64,000 bases of DNA from Leptospira yanagawae serovar Saopaulo str. Sao Paulo = ATCC 700523 (GTDB taxonomy: Bacteria; Spirochaetota; Leptospiria; Leptospirales; Leptospiraceae): contig NZ_AOGX02000015.1 in assembly GCF_000332475.2 (NCBI RefSeq), forward strand, positions 248,001 through 312,000. The letters are read 5' to 3'. The notes below the pieces were generated by a model that made no database searches, had not been told where the DNA came from, and worked only from the letters and a program-made list of their open reading frames with translations. Below, piece by piece: positions 45,701 through 54,588 of the stretch (its first letter is position 1; each line of letters starts with the position of its first letter). The translations under genes and the position numbers were made by a program.

Positions 45701-45738
45701 GTCCCTTCGCCCGCATGACATCCTTTTCAAAATCCAAA
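45701..45738 (+). repeat. 38-bp direct repeat, copy 2
   Basis: Identical to 45499-45536, at an offset of 202 bases. Only the 3' part of the tRNA-Gly sequence is repeated, so this copy is not a tRNA gene. Confidence 0.9.
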
Positions 45739-45817
45739 GTTTCAAAACCAAAAGTAAAAATACCGAAGGACCAGAGTTTCAGACCCAATGGTATCTTTCA
45801 TTGATTGTTTCGCTTCC

Positions 45818-46207
45818 CTACTTTTTTCGTTTCCTTTTTTTTTCTTTCACAGAAGTTTCTTTGATTCTAAATTTTACAATCTTTCGGATCAAATCTAAGG
45901 GAATCGGTTGGTCAAAAGGAAATTGAATGGAACCTTTCCCAATTTTATAGTTTGCCAATTCTTTTTGAAATTTTGCATTTCCAGATGGCAATGCATAAAA
46001 TCCAATATGTTGGCGAAACGCCGCAAAATGGACTAAATTTCCATTTTGGATAAATGTTGGGATTGCATATCGGATCGCCTCACTTGCATTTGGTGCTACC
46101 TCTCGAATGGTTTTTCTCACTTCGTTTAATATTGATTGAACTTCCTTGGGGAACGATTGGATATATTCATCAATTGTCGCTGGTGATTTTTTTTCCATAC
46201 TTGGCAA
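45818..46207 (-). CDS. DUF1801 family (YdhG-like) protein
   Basis: The 129-residue protein matches the DUF1801 / YdhG family: ATIDEYIQSFPKEVQSILNEV, EAIRYAIPTFIQNG, and GFYALPSGNAKF. The C-terminus is an Arg/Lys tail. Family role is not firmly known. It is the last gene of the ArsR operon, 3 bases after the MATE gene. Confidence 0.82.
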   Translation of the reverse strand: MPSMEKKSPATIDEYIQSFPKEVQSILNEVRKTIREVAPNASEAIRYAIPTFIQNGNLVHFAAFRQHIGFYALPSGNAKFQKELANYKIGKGSIQFPFDQPIPLDLIRKIVKFRIKETSVKEKKRKRKK

Positions 46208-46210
46208 CAG

Positions 46211-47605
46211 TTACACCTTTGTTTCTTTCCATTTCCCTTTCGTAAATAACCACAATGTATAAATTCCGACTGAAGTTTCAGATACCATCATTGCCCAAAA
46301 AACGCCTCGATATCCAAAATCAAAAAATTTACCAAGGGTATATGCCAATGGGATTTGAATGATCCAAAAAAAGATGATATTGATTTTAGTAGGTGTAATC
46401 GTATCACCTGCTCCATTAAACGCTTGGCTTGCTGCCATCCACCAAGCATAAACAAAATAAGAATAGGATACTATACGTAACCACTCTGAGCCAATATTGA
46501 TAACCGTTTGGTCATTTGTGAAAATACCAATGATGCTTTCACTACAGAAAAAATAAACGATGGAAACAAGGATTAGATAACCCATATTACAATAACCTGT
46601 AAACCATACAGATTGTTCTGCACGATCAGGTTTACCTGCTCCAAGATTTTGCCCCACTAGTGTTGCAACAGCATTTGACATACCCCAAGATGGCATCATC
46701 GTAAACATCATGGTACGAAGTGCAATCGTTGCACCAGCGACAGTTTGACTTCCAAATTCGGATAAAATTCTCATGATAAAAATCCAAGAAGTCATACCTA
46801 CAATCATTTGGCCAATCCCACCAAGTGAGGTTTTAAGAATTCCGAAAATGGTATCCCATTCAATTTGTAAGTGGCGAAAGAATATCCTTATGTGTTTTCC
46901 ACCTTGAAATAATAACCAGAACTGAAATAAGACACCAATCCCACGGCCGATCGTTGTGGCAATGGCAGCACCAGTGATTCCATACGCAGGTATTGGTCCC
47001 CATCCAAAAATAAAAATAGGATCTAAGATAATGTTTAAACCATTAGCAAGCCATAATACTTTCATTGAGATTGCCGCGTCACCAGCTCCGCGGAATACTG
47101 CATTAATCAAAAAAAGGAGTATGATAACGATATTTCCTCCCAACATCCATTGCATGTAACGGAAACCTTCGTTTAGTACCCAGTCATCAGCTCCCATAAG
47201 AGCCAATAATTCTTTAGAATAAAAAATACCTGCAATTGTGAACGGAAGTGATGCTATGATGGCAATCCAAACGGATTGCATTGCAGCAATACCTGCTTTA
47301 TCTTTTTCTTTTTCGCCAATCCTTCTTGCAACGATTGCGGTAACTGAGAATGATAAACCCATAGCTACAGAATATAATAAAAACAAATATGTTTCTGTTA
47401 ATCCAACTGTCGCAACGGCAGAGGCGCCCAAAGTTCCAACAAAATAGATATCCACCACTGCGAAAACAGATTCTAAAACCAGTTCCAAAATCATAGGGAC
47501 AGATAATAAAAAGATAGCTCTTCTCAAATTTACTTCTGTATAATCTTCTTCCGAGCCCGATAATGCCTTTTTTAAATCATTCCATAAACTTGCACTTGTC
47601 ATCAT
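46211..47605 (-). CDS. MATE family efflux transporter
   Basis: The 464-residue protein has about twelve membrane segments and MATE signatures: LSVPMILELVLESVF, YFVGTLGASAVATVGL, and the second-half repeat TLVGQNLGAGKPDRAEQS. It probably expels a cationic or drug-like compound in exchange for sodium or protons. It sits 21 bases after the double SRPBCC gene and shares the ArsR operon. Confidence 0.92.
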   Translation of the reverse strand: MMTSASLWNDLKKALSGSEEDYTEVNLRRAIFLLSVPMILELVLESVFAVVDIYFVGTLGASAVATVGLTETYLFLLYSVAMGLSFSVTAIVARRIGEKEKDKAGIAAMQSVWIAIIASLPFTIAGIFYSKELLALMGADDWVLNEGFRYMQWMLGGNIVIILLFLINAVFRGAGDAAISMKVLWLANGLNIILDPIFIFGWGPIPAYGITGAAIATTIGRGIGVLFQFWLLFQGGKHIRIFFRHLQIEWDTIFGILKTSLGGIGQMIVGMTSWIFIMRILSEFGSQTVAGATIALRTMMFTMMPSWGMSNAVATLVGQNLGAGKPDRAEQSVWFTGYCNMGYLILVSIVYFFCSESIIGIFTNDQTVINIGSEWLRIVSYSYFVYAWWMAASQAFNGAGDTITPTKINIIFFWIIQIPLAYTLGKFFDFGYRGVFWAMMVSETSVGIYTLWLFTKGKWKETKV

Positions 47606-47626
47606 TCAATTCCTATAATTTGTGTA

Positions 47627-48589
47627 TTATTTTGTTAAGTAAAAATTTAGTTTACTCAATGTTTGGTGTGCACCGTCAATTGCACCGAAATTAACTACAA
47701 TATTACGTTTTTCTGCACTTGAGAAAATCATTTTCATTTTAATGATGGTATGGTTGTTTTTTGTCGGAGAAAACCAAATCTTAACTAAAAAGTCGTCGTT
47801 CGGTGAATCACTTCCGGAACCATGAAGGTATTCCAAATATTCTTTTTCTTTAATGGACTTGTATTTGATTACATTAGGATAAACCGTTCCATCTTTACTA
47901 ACCATTTTGAAAACCCATTCACCACCAATCTTAAAATCCCTTGATTCCGTTGTCGTTGTAAAACCATTTGGACCCCACCAGGACTGAATATTCAGTGAAT
48001 CTGTAAACGCATGGTAAACTAAATCAATTGGATGAGTAAGAACTTTCTCAATGATCAGTTCATTTGGAGTCGGCAATGCTTCTGATTCTAATTTTTCAAA
48101 ACTTTGTGACCAACCTTCCTTCATACCTGATTTCGCGAAGCCATCACGAATTTGATTGTTCATAAATTCGGTGATGAGGATGACTTGCGTAAATTCTTTT
48201 TGTTCAACGAATAATACCCTGAGTTTGGAATTGAGAATGGAGCGATCTCCAGTAACACCAGCCATTTTTTGTACTTCTTTCACCCATTCTTCAGGATGTT
48301 CCTCAACCAAATCACTCATCACAAAACTTTCATAAGGTGTAATTTCTAAAAATTTTCCTAATACTGGATAATCAATTCCTTCGGGAGATCGCATAACAAT
48401 TCTATAGGAACCACCTACTTTAAAGTCAAACTCAACAGTAGGGTTGGTAAAACCTTTTGGTCCCCACCATTTTTCAAGATGGAGCGGATTTGTCCAAACT
48501 TCCCATACAAGTTTTAGTGGAGCATTAAATTTACGTTCAATTCGTACGATATTTTCTTCTAAAGTTACGTTTACATCTTGATTCATCAT
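47627..48589 (-). CDS. Tandem AHSA1/SRPBCC-domain protein
   Basis: The 320-residue protein contains two copies of the AHSA1 fold: RKFNAPLKLVWEVWTNPLHL...WWGPKGFTNPTVEFD near the N-terminus and VLTHPIDLVYHAFTDSLNIQ...WWGPNGFTTTTESRD from about residue 174. Usual members are about 150 residues with one domain. Such proteins bind hydrophobic ligands. It overlaps the ArsR gene (ATGA), a common pairing. Confidence 0.88.
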   Translation of the reverse strand: MMNQDVNVTLEENIVRIERKFNAPLKLVWEVWTNPLHLEKWWGPKGFTNPTVEFDFKVGGSYRIVMRSPEGIDYPVLGKFLEITPYESFVMSDLVEEHPEEWVKEVQKMAGVTGDRSILNSKLRVLFVEQKEFTQVILITEFMNNQIRDGFAKSGMKEGWSQSFEKLESEALPTPNELIIEKVLTHPIDLVYHAFTDSLNIQSWWGPNGFTTTTESRDFKIGGEWVFKMVSKDGTVYPNVIKYKSIKEKEYLEYLHGSGSDSPNDDFLVKIWFSPTKNNHTIIKMKMIFSSAEKRNIVVNFGAIDGAHQTLSKLNFYLTK

Positions 48590-48945
48590 TTTTTAAATTC
48601 CTGTTTTGATTTTTGAAGTTCTATTAGGTATTCATCCAAGCGATCGAGACGATCTTCCCATAATTTTCGGTATTGTTCTAACCATGAATTCGCTTCTTCT
48701 AGTGCTTCTACTTTGATGCGACAAGGCCTGTATTGTGCGGACTTACCCCTTTCGATCAAACCTGCTTTCTCTAATACTTTAATGTGTTTGGAAATTCCAG
48801 GCAAACTCATCTGGAAAGGTTCCGCCAATTCTAAGACAGTTGCTTCCCCAAGCACCAATTGCATCAGGATCTTCCTTCGAGTGGGATCAGCCAAAGCCTG
48901 GAATGTGGAATTGAGGTGATCTTCCTTTTCTTCTAATTTAACCAT
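48586..48945 (-). CDS. ArsR-family transcriptional regulator
   Basis: The 119-residue winged-helix protein has the ArsR fold: LADPTRRKILMQLVLGEATV, MSLPGISKHIKVLEKAGLIE (recognition helix) and YRPCRIKVEALEEAN. It lacks the metal-binding CxC of true metal sensors, and belongs to the group paired with AHSA1 proteins. It heads the operon and probably represses it by binding the palindrome 9 bases upstream. Confidence 0.9.
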   Translation of the reverse strand: MVKLEEKEDHLNSTFQALADPTRRKILMQLVLGEATVLELAEPFQMSLPGISKHIKVLEKAGLIERGKSAQYRPCRIKVEALEEANSWLEQYRKLWEDRLDRLDEYLIELQKSKQEFKK

Positions 48946-48953
48946 TTAGCTAA

Positions 48954-48969
48954 TTAACCTTTTGGTTAA
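48954..48969 (-). promoter_or_regulatory. ArsR operator palindrome
   Basis: TTAACC-AAAA-GGTTAA on the minus strand is a perfect 6-bp inverted repeat, 9 bases before the ArsR start codon. Regulators of this ArsR group use sites of just this form, so autoregulation is likely. Confidence 0.72.
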
Positions 48970-49028
48970 ATAATGAATTGGATCGGAAATCGTCAAGGGA
49001 AATTGGTTCGGTTGGGGATTTTAAAAAA

Positions 49029-49100
49029 GGGTGGTTCGGGGTACAGAATGGATATTTGTATCCCCACCCGATTGAGGGAGGGGAACTAGACCCGCCACCC
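49029..49100. repeat. GC-rich structured intergenic element 1
   Basis: The element is bounded by GGGTGG (49029-49034) and CCACCC (49095-49100). Inside is a hairpin CCCCACCC-GATTGA-GGGAGGGG (49062-49083, one A-A mismatch), and GGGGTAC pairs with GTATCCCC across a bulge. No ORF. It looks like a dispersed repeat of the genome, to be confirmed by search. Confidence 0.5.
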
Positions 49101-49249
49101 AATGTCTCCTCTCTATCACAACCCTCAATGGAAAGGAAACACAATCTCTAATCCTCGCGTTTTCTTTTAGAAATGTTCACGTTTGCGCTTTTGGGAGCCT
49201 AAAAGCATCAGTTCAAAGGATTTTGAAACATTGGCAGTATGAAGAAGAG

Positions 49250-49340
49250 TTCCTTTGCGCCAGGGATCTGGAGGGCTTGGTCACCTACCATTGTCCAATG
49301 GTGGGTGACGGGAGCGAACGCGCACCCCGGAAGAGCCCGG
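49250..49340. repeat. GC-rich structured intergenic element 2
   Basis: A 14-bp stem (49280-49293 with 49296-49309, one G-T pair) has a 2-base loop; it is flanked by GGGCT / AGCCC pairing and a GGAGCGAACGCGC stretch. The base composition differs from the AT-rich surroundings. No credible gene. The rest of the 546-base gap 48946-49490 shows nothing else firm. Confidence 0.5.
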
Positions 49341-49490
49341 TCAATTGTTCCAATCCAAGTTTAGTTTCGATGGTATTGAGGCGCTCAGCTAATTTAGATA
49401 ATGCGAAAGGTAAGTTACCATTCTGGGAATCCGTTTTAGACTCACAGATGGTAACGTTTGAATTGTTTGATTCAATAGAATTGTATCTAT

Positions 49491-50567
49491 TTAAGAAGCA
49501 AGAGGATAATCGGTGTACCCTTTTTCTCCGGGAGTATACAATGTTGTTTCATCAAAACCAGAGAGGGGAAGACTCTTTTGGAAACGTGTGACTAAATCTG
49601 GATTGCCTAAAAAAGGTTTACCAAATGCCACCAAATCGGCGTTACCTGATTCAATATCTTTTTCAGCTCTAGTAGCATCATACCCACCACTTAATATCAA
49701 TGTTCCCTTAAAATGGTTTCGAATTGCAGAAACTGTTTTTGGCTCTACTACTGGTGCTCCCATGGAAGAATGATCAACTAAGTGAATATAAACAATTCCA
49801 ATTTCATTTAATTTATCTGCAAGAAGTGAATATTCATCGTGTGTTTCTGGAAAGGGAAATAGGTCATTAAATGCTCCGTAGGGAGACAAACGAATACCAG
49901 TTTTCTCTTTTCCAATGGCATCACTCACTGCTTTAGCCACTTCTAATACAAAACGAATTCGATTTTCAATGGATCCACCGTATTCATCTGTTCTTTGGTT
50001 GGAAGATGGATGTAAAAATTGTTCCAACAAATACCCGTTAGCTGCATGAAGTTCAACGCCATCAAATCCAGCTTCGATCGCGTTTTTAGATGCTAAAACA
50101 AATTCTGCGATCGTAGATTGGATTTCCTCTTTTGACATTTCTTCGGGTACTGGATGGTCCAACATACCTTTTTCATCGGTCCACATTTTTCCTTTTGCCA
50201 GAATGGCTGATGGACCAATCACTTTTGCTGATTTTGGTAAATTCAATACATGTCCAATGCGGCCTGTATGCATTAGTTGCACAAAAATTTTACTGCCTTT
50301 GTTGTGGACTTTTTCGGTGACCTGTTTCCAGGCAATGGTTTGTTCTTTGGAAAATATTCCTGGAATTCTCGCATAACCAAGACCATTCGGAGACGGAGAA
50401 GTTCCTTCTGTAATGATTAACCCTGCTTCCGATCTTTGTTCGTAATATTTGGCTACAATTTCGCCAGGTATATTGCCAATGGATCTTGAACGTGTCATGG
50501 GTGCCATGACCACACGGTTTTTTAATTCTAAGTTGCCTAATTTTGCGTTTTGGTACAATCGATTCAT
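49491..50567 (-). CDS. Old yellow enzyme / alkene reductase
   Basis: The 358-residue FMN TIM-barrel protein has the OYE segments MAPMTRSRS, the catalytic His/Asn pair in ELHAANGYLLEQF, and FLHPSSNQRTDEYGGS. It reduces activated C=C bonds, nitro-esters or quinones with NADPH (NemA/XenA-like). Monocistronic; 105 bases separate it from the phosphatase gene upstream of it in the window, and no regulator is adjacent. Confidence 0.92.
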   Translation of the reverse strand: MNRLYQNAKLGNLELKNRVVMAPMTRSRSIGNIPGEIVAKYYEQRSEAGLIITEGTSPSPNGLGYARIPGIFSKEQTIAWKQVTEKVHNKGSKIFVQLMHTGRIGHVLNLPKSAKVIGPSAILAKGKMWTDEKGMLDHPVPEEMSKEEIQSTIAEFVLASKNAIEAGFDGVELHAANGYLLEQFLHPSSNQRTDEYGGSIENRIRFVLEVAKAVSDAIGKEKTGIRLSPYGAFNDLFPFPETHDEYSLLADKLNEIGIVYIHLVDHSSMGAPVVEPKTVSAIRNHFKGTLILSGGYDATRAEKDIESGNADLVAFGKPFLGNPDLVTRFQKSLPLSGFDETTLYTPGEKGYTDYPLAS

Positions 50568-50672
50568 ATAAAATCCTAGTAAGTTCCTCTAAAAAATAGA
50601 CTTGGTTGTCTATCCATTTGATGTAAAATAATTTAATATCAAACCATTTTTTCTAAAAAAATCAGTTTTTTC

Positions 50673-52691
50673 TCATAAATCAAAACCGAGGATGGTGAGG
50701 TCGTCTTGCCGGTCTGACCCATTTTGGAAATTTTCTAAGGTATTGAGAAGGTTCTCCTCAACCTGGCCCAATGGCAAACTGTTTGTTGCCATTAAAAATT
50801 TGTGCAAATTTTCTTCTCCAAACTCTTCATTTTTACTATTGAAAGCTTCGTAAACACCATCAGTAAAAATAAACAAACGATCACCCGATTGAAACTTTGT
50901 GGACTTAAGGTCATAATGTGTTTGTTTTTTTAATCCAATCATCCTACCCGTTTTTGCAAGTAATTCTATTTTACCATCATGCAATAGAACTGCTGCGGGA
51001 TGACCAGCGGATGCAAAATGAATTGTTTTTTCATTAAAGTTTATATCTAAAATCATTGCTGTTAATAAACTATTTAAAGATACAAAATTATCCATAAATT
51101 CTTCATTAAAGATTTCTAATACTTGGTTTGGTTGCAGTTCAAATTCTTTGATAGGATCGTAAAGTCCTTTGATTGCCATGGTGATCATTGCAGCGTGCAC
51201 TCCGTGTCCAGTCGCATCTGCAATTAAGATTCGAAAATTTGCATTTTGTAAACGGATGATATCAAAAAAATCACCTCCTACTTCGGAAACAGGAAGGTAA
51301 CGATATACTAATTTGAGTTCTCTGAGTAACTGAGGATCCACTTGAATTGAATTTTCTTGGATATTTTTCGCAACAAAAAGATCTCTTCGCATTGCACTGA
51401 GAGTTTGGTTTAATTTGAATGTTCTTTCTCTAACCTTTTCCTCTAAGTCTAAATTTGATCTTTCTAAATTAGATTTCACCTTGGATTCTGCGATTTCTTT
51501 TTCTCGGATGATTGTATTATAACGATCTGCTAATGCAAAGGCCAATAACATCATTTCGGCAGCGGAACCATACTGTGGACCTTCAATGGTAAATACATTG
51601 GTTGGGATATAACCGAGGGCTCTCAAAGTCGAAACGATGAGTGCCAAAAATAAAAATGCAAAGGCCAATAAGAAAAAATATGCAATTCGTTGTTTTTTTA
51701 AAGAACACATTACCCCAATGATTAAAATCCAAAGGGATGTGATCGAATGACTGAGTACCAACAAACGAACAAAAGTATCAAATGAAATGATATAAGCAAT
51801 CGACAATACAATTTGAATGACGATCAAAATGATATTGATTGGATCCAATTTTGGCAAAATCTTTTTTGTTTGTAAAAGATTTCGCATAAAAATAAGAAAC
51901 AGAATGAGAACAATTGAGATGAATAGATTGATCGCATATTGGTCTAACCAGGGAGAATTTTTCCAAATGTATTCAGAAGCTATTCCATTATAAGCGGCGA
52001 TACTGATTGCAATACTAAAGACAACAAGGACATATAAAAGATAACTTTCATCCCTTAGGATAAAAAATAAAAACAAATTGAATACGATCATCGCAATGGT
52101 AATTCCAAAGTATATCGCTTGCATCACATGATCATCGATTTCATGTCGGTCATAAAATTTTTGACGCCATAATTGAATGGGAAGGTTGATTGCGTTCGGT
52201 GAGTTTACTTTTATATACAATTCCGTTTTCGACTGTTTTGCAAAAAGAATGGGAAATACAAAAAAACGAGATTGGTAAGGCCTTTTTTCGACAGGGACTG
52301 AATATCCGGAAGGGATTCGTTTTGTTCCGTCTTTAGAATTTACGAATAAATCTAAAGTTTTGATGCGAGGGTATGCAATCACCAAGTTGGAATGAACATC
52401 CTCGTCGGTAGGATTATTGATGAGAACCTTTAACCAAAATGTAGATTTTGAATAAGAAAAGTTAAATGCTTCTTCTGAAGACGGAAATGTTTGAAATTTG
52501 TTTTTAGATGTTTCAGAATGGATTTCATCCCAATCTAAATTTTGACTTGTATCCTCATACACTAACATTGATTTTGCTAAGAAAATCGGAGTTTCTCCCA
52601 GATTCGTTAGGTCGACAGTAGGAGTTTCGGGGAAAAGATTTGTCCAAAATCCAAAAATGAAAAAGAGAAACAAAAGTTTCTTTATTTGCAT
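50673..52691 (-). CDS. 7TM-DISM receptor with SpoIIE-type phosphatase
   Basis: The 672-residue protein has a signal peptide, an extracellular 7TMR-DISMED2-like domain (about 40-170, SKSTFWLKVLINNPTDED), seven membrane segments (about 190-390), a coiled linker, and a C-terminal SpoIIE phosphatase domain (about 460-672) with GGDFFD, ADATGHG and DGVYEAFN. It senses an extracellular ligand and dephosphorylates a partner. It begins 3 bases after the stop of the propeller-like gene, in one operon. Confidence 0.9.
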   Translation of the reverse strand: MQIKKLLFLFFIFGFWTNLFPETPTVDLTNLGETPIFLAKSMLVYEDTSQNLDWDEIHSETSKNKFQTFPSSEEAFNFSYSKSTFWLKVLINNPTDEDVHSNLVIAYPRIKTLDLFVNSKDGTKRIPSGYSVPVEKRPYQSRFFVFPILFAKQSKTELYIKVNSPNAINLPIQLWRQKFYDRHEIDDHVMQAIYFGITIAMIVFNLFLFFILRDESYLLYVLVVFSIAISIAAYNGIASEYIWKNSPWLDQYAINLFISIVLILFLIFMRNLLQTKKILPKLDPINIILIVIQIVLSIAYIISFDTFVRLLVLSHSITSLWILIIGVMCSLKKQRIAYFFLLAFAFLFLALIVSTLRALGYIPTNVFTIEGPQYGSAAEMMLLAFALADRYNTIIREKEIAESKVKSNLERSNLDLEEKVRERTFKLNQTLSAMRRDLFVAKNIQENSIQVDPQLLRELKLVYRYLPVSEVGGDFFDIIRLQNANFRILIADATGHGVHAAMITMAIKGLYDPIKEFELQPNQVLEIFNEEFMDNFVSLNSLLTAMILDINFNEKTIHFASAGHPAAVLLHDGKIELLAKTGRMIGLKKQTHYDLKSTKFQSGDRLFIFTDGVYEAFNSKNEEFGEENLHKFLMATNSLPLGQVEENLLNTLENFQNGSDRQDDLTILGFDL

Positions 52692-52694
52692 CTG

Positions 52695-54458
52695 TTATGA
52701 TTCTCCGAAACCATTTTTAGTTTCTGAAAATAAATTCGATTTGTAGAGATGATTCCCTTTTGCAAAAATAAGGTCCCCATGAAAACTTACGCTGATACCT
52801 TCTGGCCCTTGCAGGATATTGCGAAATAAAATATCTCCCTTTGTTCTAAAAACCATAACTTCTACTTGGTTTTCTTCGCTGTAATCATCAAAACAAGATA
52901 AAATAACAATGTTGTGTTTGCCGTCAAAGGTGAATGCTTTCAAAACTTCCGATTGGATTGGATACTCTGCGACTAAGTTTCCTGCCAGATCTAAAATCAC
53001 AATTGTTTGGTAATCGTTAGTGATTAAAATATTTTCTTCATTGATGACAACTGGAGTTTTATATGTGCCAAACGAATGAGGGCCAAGTGTATCGGTTGCA
53101 GTAAATTCTATCTCATTTACAATTTCTAAGTGATCGTCAAGCAGGTAGGTTTTCTCTCCATACAATGGCATCAAAATTCTATTGGAAAATTCGACCGGCG
53201 GTGATGCTAAAGTATATGTCAACTCTACTCCAGAATCTTTTTTGTCAAAAAAACGTTTTTGTTTTCCAGTTTGGATATCATCGACAATGGAATAATAGTA
53301 ATAAAAACGTAATTTCGAATCAATGAAGATAGGATGGAAATCAGATTTGTATTGAAATACAACTTCTCCTTTTCCGTCCATAGCAAAAACACCTTTTACA
53401 GTGTGATACAGTAGCACATCGGATTCTGTTGCAAAAGTTTTCCCATTAAATGGCTCATGATTCGGTGATTTAATTTTTTTTAACAGCTGTTTTTGGTTTA
53501 AGTCATAAACATGAATTTCATTTGCATGTGGGAGGTAAAGTTTTCCATCTAAAATCGAAAATTGAAAATTATGTACTATTCGATTTTCAGATACGTCTCT
53601 TTCTTCTGTTGATAGAATCTCATAACAGCGAAAGGCAAGTGGAATGGACAAAAGTAAATTCCCTTGTAAATCAAATACAAGGAGTTCATTCGGTCGATTG
53701 AGTTTTGAAAAATATTCGGATCCCTTTTGGTAGCCTTGGTAATAACATAGGTATCCAGAATGGTAAAACAAATAGGGGATGTTGATCCCTTCTACGAATG
53801 GACATTGGACTGTATGTTTCCAAAGTATGGATTTTTTTTCGGAATGAATTCCGAACAGGGTGTACTCAGAATCTTTTTTTATTAAGGTTACTAGTTGGTC
53901 AATCGCAATCCATTCTGTTGCTAAAATCTCTTCTTCCACAGAAAAGCTAACCACTGTTTGACTTGAAGTAGAAAATCCCTTTTCTTTTTGTTCGGCATAC
54001 TCCTTTGGAAATTGATTTTGGTACCAATTGCGAATCCACCGTTTGGCAGGTCCACTCAACCGCATTTCCCTTTTTTCAAATAGGGCTTTCAGCCCAAGTG
54101 GTTCTTTGGAAACAATTTTTTCCAAAACCTCAACTACAAATGAATATGGGAACTGAGATTCAAAATGAGAGATTAGACCTGAAATGTCGGGATTACGAAT
54201 GAATGCTGAACGAGCTTCATCAAGGCATTCAGCAGTTTGTTCGTAATATTCAGGATAGGTGGAACGAGGATCTCCTGTTCCCCTCACTCGAATCCACCAA
54301 AAATGATGGCAATCTTTGCATTCATAAATCTCTTTGAAAGGGGTAAGTGCTTTTCCCACGATCTCTTCCTTGGAAAAATGAGGAGTTTGCGTTTCGTCCT
54401 GGACTGGTTCCAATTTGGAATACGATTTTTCACCTTTTTGACAAAAGAGACAAGCCAT
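52695..54458 (-). CDS. Beta-propeller-like protein with N-terminal zinc finger
   Basis: The 587-residue protein has two CxxC pairs (CLFC near residue 3, CKDC near 47), likely one zinc site, then about 100 helical residues and a long part of repeated strands (LLVFDLQGNLLLSIPL, HVYDLNQKQLLKKI, VVILDLAGNLVAEYPI), like a PQQ or WD-type propeller. No signal peptide; cytoplasmic. It is directly upstream of the SpoIIE phosphatase gene and may be its partner. Family unknown. Confidence 0.7.
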   Translation of the reverse strand: MACLFCQKGEKSYSKLEPVQDETQTPHFSKEEIVGKALTPFKEIYECKDCHHFWWIRVRGTGDPRSTYPEYYEQTAECLDEARSAFIRNPDISGLISHFESQFPYSFVVEVLEKIVSKEPLGLKALFEKREMRLSGPAKRWIRNWYQNQFPKEYAEQKEKGFSTSSQTVVSFSVEEEILATEWIAIDQLVTLIKKDSEYTLFGIHSEKKSILWKHTVQCPFVEGINIPYLFYHSGYLCYYQGYQKGSEYFSKLNRPNELLVFDLQGNLLLSIPLAFRCYEILSTEERDVSENRIVHNFQFSILDGKLYLPHANEIHVYDLNQKQLLKKIKSPNHEPFNGKTFATESDVLLYHTVKGVFAMDGKGEVVFQYKSDFHPIFIDSKLRFYYYYSIVDDIQTGKQKRFFDKKDSGVELTYTLASPPVEFSNRILMPLYGEKTYLLDDHLEIVNEIEFTATDTLGPHSFGTYKTPVVINEENILITNDYQTIVILDLAGNLVAEYPIQSEVLKAFTFDGKHNIVILSCFDDYSEENQVEVMVFRTKGDILFRNILQGPEGISVSFHGDLIFAKGNHLYKSNLFSETKNGFGES

Positions 54459-54588
54459 AGAAGAAGGAGTTTAGTTAGAACGGAAACCGAGAATTGGTCA
54501 AGTGAATTTCCAGTTTGGCAAATTCTCGCAATCGGATTACTAAGTTCTTGGCAATTTTTTACCAAGTGTTCAATTTTAGTCATATCCT

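Noticed and set aside
45499..45738. The 38-bp direct repeat as a two-unit CRISPR
   Set aside because: Only two copies, the first is part of a tRNA gene, the spacer is 164 bases, and there are no cas genes.
48946..49490. A riboswitch in the gene-free gap
   Set aside because: The hairpins do not match any riboswitch I know and do not lead into a gene on either strand.
49223..49591. Plus-strand 122-residue ORF
   Set aside because: It runs through the hairpin element and into the antisense of the old yellow enzyme gene, with no ribosome site and no family resemblance.
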